DNA from: Sphingobacterium paludis
Lineage (GTDB): Bacteria; Bacteroidota; Bacteroidia; Sphingobacteriales; Sphingobacteriaceae
Length of the DNA: 34,675 bases
Assembly (NCBI RefSeq): GCF_004364125.1
Contig: NZ_SNZV01000016.1
Span: forward strand, 1 to 34,675
Direction of reading: 5' to 3'
Shown piece after piece: positions 25,508-34,545 of this stretch (positions are counted from its first letter, which is position 1; every line of letters begins with the position of its first letter). Below the pieces are notes generated by a model that saw nothing but the letters and a program-made list of their open reading frames with translations, had not been told where the DNA came from and ran no database searches. Both the position numbers and the translations under genes were made by a program.

Positions 25508-26128
25508 ATGATTATAAAGAATATTGAGAGCAGGGTACGCCTTGCCACTTTCATTGCAGGGGGAAGCCTCGTCGCATCGCTGCTGATCAGTATGATCGTT
25601 TCTTTTTTTGCCTACAGGCAGGTGGTTTCCGCTCGACAGAGCATTTACATTATGGATTCGGGGAATGTCCCGATGCGCGCCTCACAGACCGACGTGCAGA
25701 TGAACCGCGCAGCAGAGTACCGCTCGCACATTGGACGCTTCCATAGCTTGTTCTTTTCCTTAACGCCGGACGATAAGTTTATTGAATACCAGATGAAGCA
25801 GGCGATGTACCTGATTGATGAGAGCGGCGCCTTGCAGTACAACAATCTTAAAGAGAAAGGTTTTTTTAATTCTATTCTTTCCTCCAGCGCCGTGCTGACG
25901 ATACATACGGACAGCATTGTGCTGGATCTGCCTACTCGGTATTTCCGTTTCTACGGCACCCAAAAGATTGATAGGCGTAGTTCGACCATCACACGCTCAC
26001 TGGTCACTGAAGGCTACCTGAGTGATCTAGAGATTCGCTCAGAGAACAATCCCCATGCGGTGCTGATCACCAAATGGAAAACCCTGGAAAATAAAGATCT
26101 ACAAAATGTCCAAAAAAATACACTCTAA
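25508..26128 (+). CDS. traK: TraK, VirB8-like channel protein
   Basis: The 206-residue bitopic protein has a short cytoplasmic N-terminus (MIIKNIESRVRLA), one membrane helix (FIAGGSLVASLLISMIVSFFAY, about residues 15-36) and a periplasmic domain with RAAEYRSHIGRFHSLFFSLTPDD and RYFRFYGTQKIDRRSS. That is the usual form of TraK in Bacteroidetes elements, which is VirB8-like and bridges channel parts. It starts five bases after traJ and overlaps traL by 23 bases. Confidence 0.9.
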   Translation: MIIKNIESRVRLATFIAGGSLVASLLISMIVSFFAYRQVVSARQSIYIMDSGNVPMRASQTDVQMNRAAEYRSHIGRFHSLFFSLTPDDKFIEYQMKQAMYLIDESGALQYNNLKEKGFFNSILSSSAVLTIHTDSIVLDLPTRYFRFYGTQKIDRRSSTITRSLVTEGYLSDLEIRSENNPHAVLITKWKTLENKDLQNVQKNTL

Positions 26129-26513
26129 TCCGCTAGAAGGTAGGCTGTGGCAGGCATTAAAGAGGAAACTATCGCTATTGCTCACTCGCTATCCAGCTTA
26201 TCTTTTTGCAGGCATGCTCGTCTGCATGGTCATTTCCGCTGTTTGGGTGTTTAGCGCCAGAAAGGTGGATAATGATATGGCTGTTTTCCAGCCGCGCTCT
26301 TCGCTCATTGTGCTTGACACCCTCGGTGCCAAACTGCCTTCCATTGCAGAAACTTATGGGGCTCTTAACAGGGTGGTAGCATTACAATCTGAGATAGGGG
26401 CGCTGATCGAAAAAGATAGCCTGAGCTCCTCGGATAGTACCGCCCTGATTGCCGCGCTCGAAGAGTTTGAATCCCTTCAGCGATCTATGCAACCTAAAAA
26501 TAATTTACCATGA
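26106..26513 (+). CDS. TraL-position single-pass membrane protein
   Basis: The 135-residue protein has a basic cytoplasmic N-terminus (about 35 residues), one membrane helix (YLFAGMLVCMVISAVWVFS) and a short periplasmic tail with Ser/Asp-rich helices. The fixed place between TraK and TraM and the overlaps on both sides (23 bases with traK, four with traM as ATGA) match TraL of CTnDOT-type operons. I see no motif that would give a mechanism. It is probably a small partner of TraK or TraM. Confidence 0.7.
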   Translation: MSKKIHSNPLEGRLWQALKRKLSLLLTRYPAYLFAGMLVCMVISAVWVFSARKVDNDMAVFQPRSSLIVLDTLGAKLPSIAETYGALNRVVALQSEIGALIEKDSLSSSDSTALIAALEEFESLQRSMQPKNNLP

Positions 26514-27685
26514 AAATAGATGTTAATAAACCGCGCTACGTCGTGCCGCTGATCCTGCTTCCCTTTCTATTTATCTTCTTTTATATTTATAAGTCGACTT
26601 TCGACAAACAGGAGCTGCCCCAAGCTGGCAATGACTCCCTGCAGACCGGAGTGGCGGATGTATCAGATCAGGTGCGTGAGAAAGCACTTTCCGGGAAGTT
26701 AGATGCTTACCGAAACCAATATCGTCAGGCAGACGGTTATACCGCTGTCGGCCTGATCCAAGAAGAAGAAACGGAAAAGGAGATGCCGAGAACGCTGTAC
26801 AATATGCGCGAGCGGCAAATGCTCGACTCGATCGATCGTGCCATGAAAAACAGGTATAGCCCAGCGCAGGAAAAAGGGTTTCCGAGTGCAACCATGCATA
26901 GAGCCTCCTTTGATGCGGAAGATCGTACTATGGAGGAAGCGCTGGCAAGGCTGTCCGCTCCACCGATCTCAGCTCCTGCCGAGGCGAACAAGGTTAGCGA
27001 AGACCCCATGGATCTGTTCCGTAAGCAAATGGCGCTGGTCGATAGTATGGGGAAAGCAAACGACCCAGATTATCAGGCCGAGCAGCAGCGGAGAGATTTG
27101 GAGCGAGAGCAATTGGCTTTAACCAAGTCCCAACCTTCGTTAACTGTCACTAAGGCTACGGAACATACCGATGGCTTTAATACGGTCGTCCCCGCGAAAT
27201 CGGAAAGCTTTATCTCGGCCATAATCGACCAGAACATCACGGGCTATGTTGGTTCGCGCCTGCGTATCCGGCTGCTAGAAGACATCGCGGCGGGTAGCGT
27301 GCCGATAAAAAAAGGTAGCTACCTCTATGCACAGATCTCCGGATTTACAGGGCAGCGCGTTAACCTCACGATTACCTCAGCCATGATCGGCGAGCAGATC
27401 TTGCCCATCAATCTGGAGGTATATGACCATGATGGCATGCGAGGACTTTTCGTTCCGGCGTCCGAATTTCGGGAATTTACCAAGGAGCTTGGCGGTAATG
27501 CCTCGCAAGGCATCACCATGCAGCAGATGGAAACTGACAGCCAACTGGCTATGAGCATGGTGCAGAAGGTATTCCAGTCCACCAGCACAGCGGTTAGTAA
27601 GATGATCCGCCAGAACAAGGCCAAGATCAAGTACAGCACGATCGTTTACCTGATCGATCCCCAGCAGTTAAAAACGCAGTTCTAA
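26510..27685 (+). CDS. traM: TraM, VirB10-like channel protein
   Basis: The 391-residue protein has a short N-terminus, one membrane helix (VVPLILLPFLFIFFYIYKS), a long charged linker in the periplasm (about 35-215) and a C-terminal beta-rich domain (about 235-390) with GYVGSRLRIRLLEDIAAGSVPIKKGSYLYAQISGFTGQRV. That domain is the conserved TraM core and corresponds to VirB10, which links inner and outer membrane parts of the channel. It overlaps traL by ATGA, and traN begins 19 bases after it. Confidence 0.92.
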   Translation: MKIDVNKPRYVVPLILLPFLFIFFYIYKSTFDKQELPQAGNDSLQTGVADVSDQVREKALSGKLDAYRNQYRQADGYTAVGLIQEEETEKEMPRTLYNMRERQMLDSIDRAMKNRYSPAQEKGFPSATMHRASFDAEDRTMEEALARLSAPPISAPAEANKVSEDPMDLFRKQMALVDSMGKANDPDYQAEQQRRDLEREQLALTKSQPSLTVTKATEHTDGFNTVVPAKSESFISAIIDQNITGYVGSRLRIRLLEDIAAGSVPIKKGSYLYAQISGFTGQRVNLTITSAMIGEQILPINLEVYDHDGMRGLFVPASEFREFTKELGGNASQGITMQQMETDSQLAMSMVQKVFQSTSTAVSKMIRQNKAKIKYSTIVYLIDPQQLKTQF

Positions 27686-27704
27686 ATTTATTCACATATT
27701 TTCT

Positions 27705-28544
27705 ATGAAATCATTTTTGCTATCTATGCTGGCATGCTTTGCCACGCTTTCCCTTTTTGCCCAGCAGCCGGAAACTTTCAGAAGTCAGTTGCCGCAGATA
27801 CTGCTCGAAAAAGAGGTCTCACTTCACATTCTCTCGCCCGAACCAATCAGCTATGTGGACATTTCCTCTAGTGCGGTGATCGGTGATCTGCCCCAAGAAA
27901 ACGTGCTCCGCTTAAAGTGGAAGCCTGATTCCTTAGCGGAGGGTTTTAGTGGCGTTGAAGGAAGTCTCGGGGTACTCACCGTCGTTGGTGAGAGCTTTAT
28001 GGCGCAATATGAACTATCCTTCAGCGACAGGGCTGGCATTTCTTTCATTCCGGCCAGTTACAGCATCTCGCCCGAGGAGATCAAGCCACTGGTCGGTAAA
28101 GCTACTATTCCTACTAGTGAACTTCGAAAGCACGCGCTTACGATGCTTTGCAGTCGTAAGTTTCGACCACTTCGAAAGGTAAAGGCGCATGGCGTCAGCA
28201 TGCAGTTAAATGCGGTCTACACGGTGGGTGATCTGGTGCTACTGGATATTAGGGCCAATAACAGCACAAATTTGAGCTACGAGATCGACCAGCTACGCAT
28301 GAAGATCGAGGACCGCAAAATTACCAAAGCAACCAATGTGCAGGCTATCGAGGTGGGAGCTATCTGGCAGCTCTATGAACACGGGAGCTTTAAGCGAAGT
28401 TTTCGGAATATCTATGTGCTAAAAAAGATGACCTTTCCGGCGAATAAAGTCTTTCATATCCAACTATCGGAAAAGCAGCTTTCTGGGCGGACGCTTGATC
28501 TGAAAGTCAAGTACAAGGATATTCTAGCTGCCGATACATTTTAG
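27705..28544 (+). CDS. traN: TraN, DUF4138 VirB9-like outer channel protein
   Basis: The 279-residue protein has a signal peptide (MKSFLLSMLACFATLSLFAQ) and a beta-rich mature part. It contains VSLHILSPEPISYVDISS near the start, and in the second half GVSMQLNAVYTVGDLVLLDIRANNSTNLSYEIDQLRMKIEDRK, the recognisable TraN core. It plays the VirB9 part with TraM at the outer membrane. It is the last gene of the closely spaced tra run; 45 bases separate it from the coupling protein gene. No TraO, TraP or TraQ gene follows. Confidence 0.88.
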   Translation: MKSFLLSMLACFATLSLFAQQPETFRSQLPQILLEKEVSLHILSPEPISYVDISSSAVIGDLPQENVLRLKWKPDSLAEGFSGVEGSLGVLTVVGESFMAQYELSFSDRAGISFIPASYSISPEEIKPLVGKATIPTSELRKHALTMLCSRKFRPLRKVKAHGVSMQLNAVYTVGDLVLLDIRANNSTNLSYEIDQLRMKIEDRKITKATNVQAIEVGAIWQLYEHGSFKRSFRNIYVLKKMTFPANKVFHIQLSEKQLSGRTLDLKVKYKDILAADTF

Positions 28545-28589
28545 GGGAAGCCGCTGCTAGCCTATTGTATTACCTCATAACTTATTTAT

Positions 28590-30566
28590 ATGGAAGAATC
28601 TAAAGAGCAGCAGTCCTTGCACCGCTTCTTGCAGTTTGCTATTTATCTGCTCGTATTGCTCGACGTCTTATGTTTTGTTGGTGCTGACTATATATTGGAG
28701 GTAGCAGGGGGCGCTCGTCACGCAGCAGCAATGATCTTGGGAAAACTTATGGCATTCAAGATTTACCAACATCCATTCTACTCCAAGCTCTTTACAGTAA
28801 CTATCATTGCGTTGGTGTCGATTGGAACCTTAAGCCGTAAAAAGAAGGATTTGGAGATTGGAAAGGCTATTGGCTTACCTTTTTGTTTGGGACTGTTTTT
28901 CCTTTTGCTCTCCATATGGGCTTACGATCAGCTTGGAGATGCATCTGTAAATACGATGGCTTATGTAATACTGACCATTGCAGGGACCGTCCTGCTACAT
29001 CTAGCGCTAGACAATGTATCCAAAGTGATTAGCTCCAAGCTGGGAAAGGATAGATGGAACATCGAAGGCGAATCATTTATGCAGCGCACCAAACCGAAGA
29101 CTGGACGCTTTGTGGTTAATATTCCGATGCTATTCTACTTTAAAGGCAAAGTGCGCAAGGGCTACGTGGTGCTGGAAAATGTGTTTCGGGGGACGCTACT
29201 GATCGGTACTCCGGGTAGTGGTAAGAGTTTTGGCGTGGTGATGCCGGTGATCCGGCAATTTGTCGCACTAGAATTTACTATGCTGATCTATGACTTTAAG
29301 TTTCCCGATCTGGGCAAGGTTGCCTACTACCATTATTTGCTGGCTAGGCAGCAGGGCAAGTGCGAAGATTACGATTTCCATGTCGTTAATCTTACCGAAC
29401 CGGAGAAGAGTAGGCGCCTTAATCCTTGGCGAAGCGAGTACCTGCAATCTTTGGCTGATGCCTCGGAAACAGCCGAGGCGCTGGTGGAAGCGATGAAGAA
29501 AGGGGATAAGTCGGGCGGGAGTGACCAGTTCTTTACCCAATCGGCTATTAACTTTCTCGCTTCCTGCATCTACTTTTTTGCTAAGCATGATGGAGGACGT
29601 TATTCAAGCTTTCCCCATGTGCTTGCCTTTCTGAACCGATCCTACGAGGAGATCTTCACGGTGCTGTTTTCCAACCCCGAGTTGGAATCGTTACTTTCTC
29701 CTTTTATGACGGCTTTTAAGGCCAAGGCCTTTGATCAGCTTGAAGGGCAGGTAGGAACGCTCAAGGTCTTTATCAGTCGTCTAGCGACAAAAGAAACCTT
29801 TTGGGTGTTTTCTGGCGATGATTTTGAGCTAAAGATCAGCGATCCGCGCAACCCATCCATCTTGGTACTGGCCAATGACCCTAACACGCAGAGCATCAAC
29901 TCTGCCTGTTACTCGTTGATATTGAACAGGATAACACGTCTGGTGAACTCCCGGTGTAACAAACCGGTGGGCTTGATCATTGATGAAGCGCCTACGCTAT
30001 ATGCCCATAAGATCGAAAACTTGATTGCCCAAGCGCGGAGTAATTTGGTCGCCGTGCTGCTAGGTCTTCAAGAGCTACCGCAGTTCAAGCAGCAGTATGG
30101 GAACGAGACGGCAACCTCGATTACCGCGGTAGTGGGTAATGTGCTTTCCGGATCGGTACGAAATAAAGAGACGCTGGACTGGCTAGAACGAATCTTTGGC
30201 AAGGTCAAACAGATAAGCGAAAGTCTTTCTATAGATCGGACAAAAACTTCTGTATCGATTTCCGAACGTCTGGAACCACTGATCCCTGCCGGAAAGATTG
30301 CAGCACTCAAAGCAGGGGAGATGGTCGGTATGCTGGCCTCTGATGCCGTAGAGGATTACACGGGCAAATATGAACCATCGGCGATCAACTGCAGATTCAA
30401 TTTGGATATGAAGGCTATCAAGCAGGAGGAAGCCCAATATCGGGATCTACCGGTGTTTTATGATTTCGGCGGGAAAAAGGAGGAAATCCTACTGGCGAAT
30501 TTTGCGCATATCAATTCCGAGGTCGCGGAGATCGTAATGGGATTCCGGCCAGCAGCGAATCAATAA
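28590..30566 (+). CDS. VirD4-like coupling protein (TraG/MobC family T4CP)
   Basis: This 658-residue inner-membrane ATPase brings the relaxase-DNA complex to the channel. Four membrane helices lie in residues 13-145 (for example QFAIYLLVLLDVLCFVG and IGLPFCLGLFFLLLSIWAYD). Walker A is GTPGSGKSF near residue 207 and Walker B is VGLIIDEAPT near 460. The later VLLGLQELPQFKQQYG is the usual post-Walker segment. In many CTns the T4CP gene (mobC) sits with mobA/mobB, but here it follows traN. It starts 45 bases downstream of traN in the same direction, so it is probably in the same transcript. Confidence 0.92.
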   Translation: MEESKEQQSLHRFLQFAIYLLVLLDVLCFVGADYILEVAGGARHAAAMILGKLMAFKIYQHPFYSKLFTVTIIALVSIGTLSRKKKDLEIGKAIGLPFCLGLFFLLLSIWAYDQLGDASVNTMAYVILTIAGTVLLHLALDNVSKVISSKLGKDRWNIEGESFMQRTKPKTGRFVVNIPMLFYFKGKVRKGYVVLENVFRGTLLIGTPGSGKSFGVVMPVIRQFVALEFTMLIYDFKFPDLGKVAYYHYLLARQQGKCEDYDFHVVNLTEPEKSRRLNPWRSEYLQSLADASETAEALVEAMKKGDKSGGSDQFFTQSAINFLASCIYFFAKHDGGRYSSFPHVLAFLNRSYEEIFTVLFSNPELESLLSPFMTAFKAKAFDQLEGQVGTLKVFISRLATKETFWVFSGDDFELKISDPRNPSILVLANDPNTQSINSACYSLILNRITRLVNSRCNKPVGLIIDEAPTLYAHKIENLIAQARSNLVAVLLGLQELPQFKQQYGNETATSITAVVGNVLSGSVRNKETLDWLERIFGKVKQISESLSIDRTKTSVSISERLEPLIPAGKIAALKAGEMVGMLASDAVEDYTGKYEPSAINCRFNLDMKAIKQEEAQYRDLPVFYDFGGKKEEILLANFAHINSEVAEIVMGFRPAANQ

Positions 30567-30606
30567 CAAGAATCCATCTTCTTATTTTAAGTCTACGGCG
30601 TTATTA

Positions 30607-30831
30607 CTAATTGTTATTGTAAGCAGCTAGCGCGTCATAAAAATCATTGGCATGCCGGATGGGCTTCCCAAAAAACTGGCTAAATAGTTCCAGTTGCAAT
30701 CCTATTAGCCATATATCCACATTGACGGGATCCTTCTGGAAGTTAGCATTATGCCACGCAAAGAAATCTTCACGTGCTTTTCCGCGAAGGACCATTTGCC
30801 TTAATGGATTGTTTCCACTTATTCTTTCCAT
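30607..30831 (-). CDS. Small hypothetical protein (74 aa), leftward
   Basis: The product begins MERISGNNPLRQMVLRGKAREDFFAWHNANF and continues with IWLIGLQLELFSQFFGKPIRHANDFYDALAAY. It has the composition and helix pattern of a real soluble protein. A plus-strand frame over the same bases gives an unlikely Cys/Ser-rich reading. It is convergent with the coupling protein gene and the only leftward gene between 8.3 and 34 kb. Function unknown; it may be a conserved element-associated gene. Confidence 0.6.
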   Translation of the reverse strand: MERISGNNPLRQMVLRGKAREDFFAWHNANFQKDPVNVDIWLIGLQLELFSQFFGKPIRHANDFYDALAAYNNN

Positions 30832-30976
30832 GATGTTGTCTAGTTAAAATTCACAAAGTAAAGATATATTAATGCTGGTCGCTACAAATGTACTACTTAT
30901 TATTTGATTACTGCTATGTACGCTACTGGATGCGCTGTGGTTTTACGTCTATCAAAAATACTTCACCTCCCATATT

Positions 30977-31549
30977 ATGCTTAAACTTTTTCCTTGTGCT
31001 TTACTGGCTGTAGTATCTTTTATTGCACCAGTTGCTAAAGCTTACGCGCAGGATACAGAGTCCTTTACAACACCTAAAATTGATTCAGCACAGCAGGTTG
31101 ATTTTGAACGCAACGCGTTTTCGGCAAATTCGTCAGATGCGCTTATCTTATGTAGTCCCTTAAGCTTGCCAAAGATTACCTCGCCTTTTGGCATGCGCAG
31201 ACATCCAGTAACTGGAAGGCAAAATTTTCATAATGGCGTTGATCTTACTGCTGATAAACCCATTGTAATGTCAATCTATGACGGTATAATAGTCCAAGCC
31301 AGTGAGCATCCGTTTCTTGGAAGGTTTATCTGTACCGATCATGGTGGCGTCCACAGTATTTATGGCCATCTTTCCGCTTGGCTTGTGGTTGTTGGTGACA
31401 AGGTGCGCGCCGGACAGGAGATTGCCGTCATGGGGCGAACGGGCCGGGCAACGGGTGTACACCTACATTTCAGTGTGCGGATCGGTACACGCTATATCGA
31501 TCCAATTAAATTCCTGCTAGGAATGCAGGAGCAATTTTCAAACAAATAA
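30977..31549 (+). CDS. M23-family peptidase (LytM-like), exported
   Basis: The 190-residue protein has a signal peptide (FPCALLAVVSFIAPVAKAYAQ) and a C-terminal M23 domain. SPFGMRRHPVTGRQNFHNGVDLTADKP carries the first His and Asp ligands (HxxxD, near 85-89), HGGVHSIYGHLS lies in the middle, and VHLHFSVRIG carries the last His of HxH near 160. It should cut peptidoglycan peptides in the periplasm, letting the conjugation channel pass. A conserved lytic enzyme is common in tra regions; CTnDOT uses a lysozyme-like protein in that role. It begins a new gene block after a 145-base gap. Confidence 0.85.
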   Translation: MLKLFPCALLAVVSFIAPVAKAYAQDTESFTTPKIDSAQQVDFERNAFSANSSDALILCSPLSLPKITSPFGMRRHPVTGRQNFHNGVDLTADKPIVMSIYDGIIVQASEHPFLGRFICTDHGGVHSIYGHLSAWLVVVGDKVRAGQEIAVMGRTGRATGVHLHFSVRIGTRYIDPIKFLLGMQEQFSNK

Positions 31550-31560
31550 TCTTTAAATCT

Positions 31561-32337
31561 ATGCAATACTTATTTAAAAAAGCAGAGCTTCCTCGTGAAG
31601 CGTTGCAAACACTAAGCCTGCTTAAAAATGAACATCTAGCCATCGATAACGATAATCTGGAGGCCATGTTCGCCGGAAGGCGTTCTGCGTTAATCGCGAT
31701 GAGCGATATACAGCTTGATAACATCCGCATTGCTCGGCTGGAAGCGAAGCTTTCCCTTAGTAGAACCGACTCGGGTGAAGTCGAACTGCTAATCCATCCC
31801 GTGTACAGAAATCCGCAAAAGCATTATCTACTTGATCAGCAGGTCATGGGAGAGCTTATGGATGGCGAAAAGCCAAACCATGTGGTAGAGCTAAAATTAG
31901 GCGATGATCACGTGAAGAGAATGGTTGTGGAGTACGATGCTGATACGCGTGAATTTTTGGCCTATGATGCTGCAAGTGTGCATGCGCCTGTAATGATTAA
32001 TGGCAAAGATTTGGATGCCGATCAACGTGTAGCTTACCGACTTGGCCAGAAAGTATCCATTTATGATGATACCACCGTGCAATACCGCGTGTCAGAGCCC
32101 AAAGGCATTTTATCCAATACGGAGAAAGTGATACTGAGTTTTGAAGAGAATAGTAAGGTTAGACATGTCATGCTCGATGACCTCAAAAATCTTCAGGATG
32201 GTTTTCACGGGCAGCTTGATTATAATAGCAGCTCCTACCAAAATGCCTTGCAAATGATGCTTCAGAAAGATTTTCCACATTTGACCTCGGATGATCTGCG
32301 GGTTAATAAGCAGAATGAACGCGTTAGGTCTCGCTAA
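31561..32337 (+). CDS. Conserved element-associated protein (DUF4099/DUF3945-like)
   Basis: The 258-residue, soluble, acidic protein has MQYLFKKAELPREALQTLSLLKNE at its start and blocks such as HYLLDQQVMGELMDGEKPNHVVELKLGDDHVKRMVVEYD. The phrase about conversion to usable form (REFLAYDAASVHAPVMINGKDL) and the following RLGQKVSIYDDTTVQYRVSEPKG resemble the DUF3945/DUF4099 proteins that are found in nearly all Bacteroidetes conjugative elements. Their function is unknown. It starts 12 bases after the peptidase gene. Confidence 0.55.
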   Translation: MQYLFKKAELPREALQTLSLLKNEHLAIDNDNLEAMFAGRRSALIAMSDIQLDNIRIARLEAKLSLSRTDSGEVELLIHPVYRNPQKHYLLDQQVMGELMDGEKPNHVVELKLGDDHVKRMVVEYDADTREFLAYDAASVHAPVMINGKDLDADQRVAYRLGQKVSIYDDTTVQYRVSEPKGILSNTEKVILSFEENSKVRHVMLDDLKNLQDGFHGQLDYNSSSYQNALQMMLQKDFPHLTSDDLRVNKQNERVRSR

Positions 32338-32443
32338 AAAACGTTTTATAATTATTCATTTCCATAATGCTATTCTACTAAGTCGCAATTAGGGTGACGC
32401 TACTTGCCAATTTATTTCACTTTATCATTTAATCCATTAGCTC

Positions 32444-33313
32444 ATGAACGAGAATAATTTAGAGTACCTGAAAAAAACATTGGACAACCTCGGTTTCGAT
32501 AACAAGCTGAACGAAGTGCTTGAAACCGCGATTCGACGTGAAATGCCAAATTTTAGTCTAGGCATCCAAACCAACCACAGACCGCTGGATAGCGTTGATC
32601 CCAAAGCAGCCAGAACCGAAAAGCTTAGTTTTGACATCAATTTTAATAGATCAAAGGACAGCGATATGTATTTCCTGAATGACTACAAGGTTACCTTACA
32701 ACAAAAGGACAACCCAATCATTCGCTCGCAAACGTTCAATTTGGAACGGGATTACCGCGTGACGGCCTTACAGGCTTTTAAATTGCTGTCCGGTCAGGCC
32801 ATAGAAAAGGATGTTTTCCTGCGGACCAAAAATGAACAGAACCATGAAAATGCTCCGAAGCAGGAAAGAACGCCTGTTTGGTTTAAGCTCAATCTCGAGG
32901 TGAAAGATGCCTACGGTAACCATCCGATGAAAACTTTTCGTCCAGAGTACGGATATGATCTAGAAGCATCGCTGAAAAAATATCCGATCAAGGGTTTAAA
33001 AGATGCTGAAAAGCTACAGGAGGTATCCAAGGCATTACGCAATGGAACTATCGTGCAGGCAGATTTGCAGATCGGCAGACGTACGATACCAGTTACGCTT
33101 TCTGCCAACCCGCAGATGAAGACGATCGATATTTTCGATAAAGATAGAAGGGAAGTAAGGGATGAGGCAATCTTTGCTTCGAAAGATAAAACGCAAAGTA
33201 TTAAAGTCCCGCGAGCGGCCGAGTTGGCTGCAGGAAGAGAAATCTCAGAACCGAAGATCGAGGCAAGTAAACAAGATGTCGAGCAAGTACCATCGGCGAA
33301 ACGATCTAGATAG
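32444..33313 (+). CDS. Conserved element-associated protein (MNEKNLEYLK-type)
   Basis: The 289-residue protein begins MNENNLEYLKKTLDNLGFDNKLNEVLE, a start shared by a family of proteins in Bacteroidetes mobile elements, and has the family's DSDMYFLNDYKVTLQQ and later NPQMKTIDIFDKDRREVRDEAI. It is soluble, charged, with an extended Lys/Glu-rich C-terminus. Its role is unknown, though its presence with transfer genes suggests DNA transfer or establishment. It begins 106 bases after the previous gene, and the small gene at 33333 follows after 19 bases. Confidence 0.75.
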   Translation: MNENNLEYLKKTLDNLGFDNKLNEVLETAIRREMPNFSLGIQTNHRPLDSVDPKAARTEKLSFDINFNRSKDSDMYFLNDYKVTLQQKDNPIIRSQTFNLERDYRVTALQAFKLLSGQAIEKDVFLRTKNEQNHENAPKQERTPVWFKLNLEVKDAYGNHPMKTFRPEYGYDLEASLKKYPIKGLKDAEKLQEVSKALRNGTIVQADLQIGRRTIPVTLSANPQMKTIDIFDKDRREVRDEAIFASKDKTQSIKVPRAAELAAGREISEPKIEASKQDVEQVPSAKRSR

Positions 33314-33332
33314 TAATTGAGGCAAAAACTGC

Positions 33333-33479
33333 ATGTATAAAATATTGCAACGCATAGACCGGATCAGGGCATCCGGCTATGCAACACTTAATCTTTCTCC
33401 TAACTCACCACACTATCACCTAGACGGCAAAAGACTACCAGTAAAAAAAATGGAACTCCCGATTATAAATGTCGAGTGA
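33333..33479 (+). CDS. Small protein (48 aa), unknown
   Basis: The frame encodes MYKILQRIDRIRASGYATLNLSPNSPHYHLDGKRLPVKKM and a short end. It follows the previous gene by 19 bases in the same direction and has a balanced, protein-like composition, which makes it likely to be real despite its size. I recognise no family. Confidence 0.5.
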   Translation: MYKILQRIDRIRASGYATLNLSPNSPHYHLDGKRLPVKKMELPIINVE

Positions 33480-33611
33480 CAGTATTAGTTGAAGGGGTAA
33501 CGATAACTTTTGTACTTCGGGAATACTTTGATCTTTCACCTTCCGTTTGCCATTTGGTCTAATCAAATCAGTGTGGTTTAATTTTTATCTACTGAATAAA
33601 CGATTTCTAAT

Positions 33612-33872
33612 ACGCATCAAATTATTACAAAAGAAGATTTAGCAGTCTTTAAACTCGAATTACTGAGTGAAATCAAACGGCTAACTAATGACGAGGATGC
33701 AGTAGAAAAGATAAGAGAACCAGCTTGGTTGTGGAGTAAAGCTGTACGGTTGTTACTTAACATATCGCTTGCAATATTGCAGAATCTTAGGGTAACGGGA
33801 AAGATCAGGCAAAGAAAAATGATCCTATATTTCGCCTATGCCCATCATCATTGGCATAGATCGCTTTCTTAG
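33612..33872 (+). pseudogene. Degenerate HTH (excisionase-like) gene lacking a start
   Basis: An open frame of 86 codons reads HQIITKEDLAVFKLELLSEIKRLTND, then a block PAWLWSKAVRLLLNISLAILQNLRVTGKIRQRKM. This matches the small HTH_17-type proteins of Bacteroidetes mobile elements, where the usual text is LWLRSAEVRKLLNISPGTLQNLRVTGKI. The start codon position holds ACG, key helix residues are changed and the end looks frameshifted (HHHWHRSLS). Members of this group act as excisionase-like or transcription factors. It is probably a decayed copy; use of a rare start codon is possible but less likely. Confidence 0.65.
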
Positions 33873-33906
33873 TTACTTTACAAAATTTAACAGCGGTATG
33901 TAACAA

Positions 33907-34230
33907 ATCCCTTCGTCAGGTGACAAAGGGATCATTAATTGTCCATTCCCCAGAACATTTTCATAAGCAGTCGTACTCGTTTTTTCGAATCTTAGGTTTA
34001 GAGTTCCTATTTCACAGCTTTTGTGTAATTGGGTGTGAAGTTAGCTTTTAAAAAATACGGATAAAATTTTTTTTATTTTTCGCCAATAACAAAATAATGA
34101 CTCATGGGTAGAAAAATTAGGGCGAAAAGTTTAGCATTTAATATGACAAAATCTTCTATTGCAAATTCAATGACCCTCCATCTCGCCATGGAGAGCCTGC
34201 TTATGAAAATATTGCCCTTGGGGTGGGCAA
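33907..34230. repeat. Dispersed structured repeat, copy 2
   Basis: This copy has the hairpin ATCCCTTCGTC-AGGT-GACAAAGGGAT (33907-33932), a block at 33945-33969 identical over 25 bases to copy 1 (8820-8844), and a block at 34166-34195 matching 9031-9060. ATTTTCATAAGC (33957-33968) has its reverse complement GCTTATGAAAAT at 34199-34210, so the module is bounded by a 12-bp inverted repeat. It is followed by the hairpin TTGCCC-TTGGGGT-GGGCAA (34212-34230). The copies diverge in between but keep the block spacing. No gene fits inside it. Confidence 0.75.
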
Positions 34231-34545
34231 TCACTTATGGCAAAAATACTTAATTTTCTGAAATTGAGATATATCAGTACACCACTTTTGTCGATAATTA
34301 ATAAAAAGAGATTCCTTATTAACGAGTCGCGCCGCAAAAGTACATCAATCTCAGATTCGGCGGGCATCTATTAGACGCTTTTCCTCCGCCCACCGGCCAA
34401 CCATAATAAATTGTGTCTTGAGGAATTGAAAGGGGATATTCTACTGTCTGATCATGGCTGATTTGGATTGGAGGGGTGAAGGTCATGCCTTCGAGGAATG
34501 CTTTGAGCTGGGGGGCATGCGCGAAGGCAGGACGTATTCAATAAA
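34231..34545. other. Gene-free stretch before the right end
   Basis: There is no supported gene in about 315 bases. A 35-codon frame from 34454 (MADLDWRGEGHAFEEC...) ends inside the terminator hairpin at 34561; it is protein-like but too short and isolated to call. The opposite strand has only short frames. Confidence 0.5.

Noticed and set aside
30647..30847. Plus-strand 66-codon frame opposite the leftward small gene
   Set aside because: Its reading is Ser/Cys-rich and less protein-like than the opposite strand.
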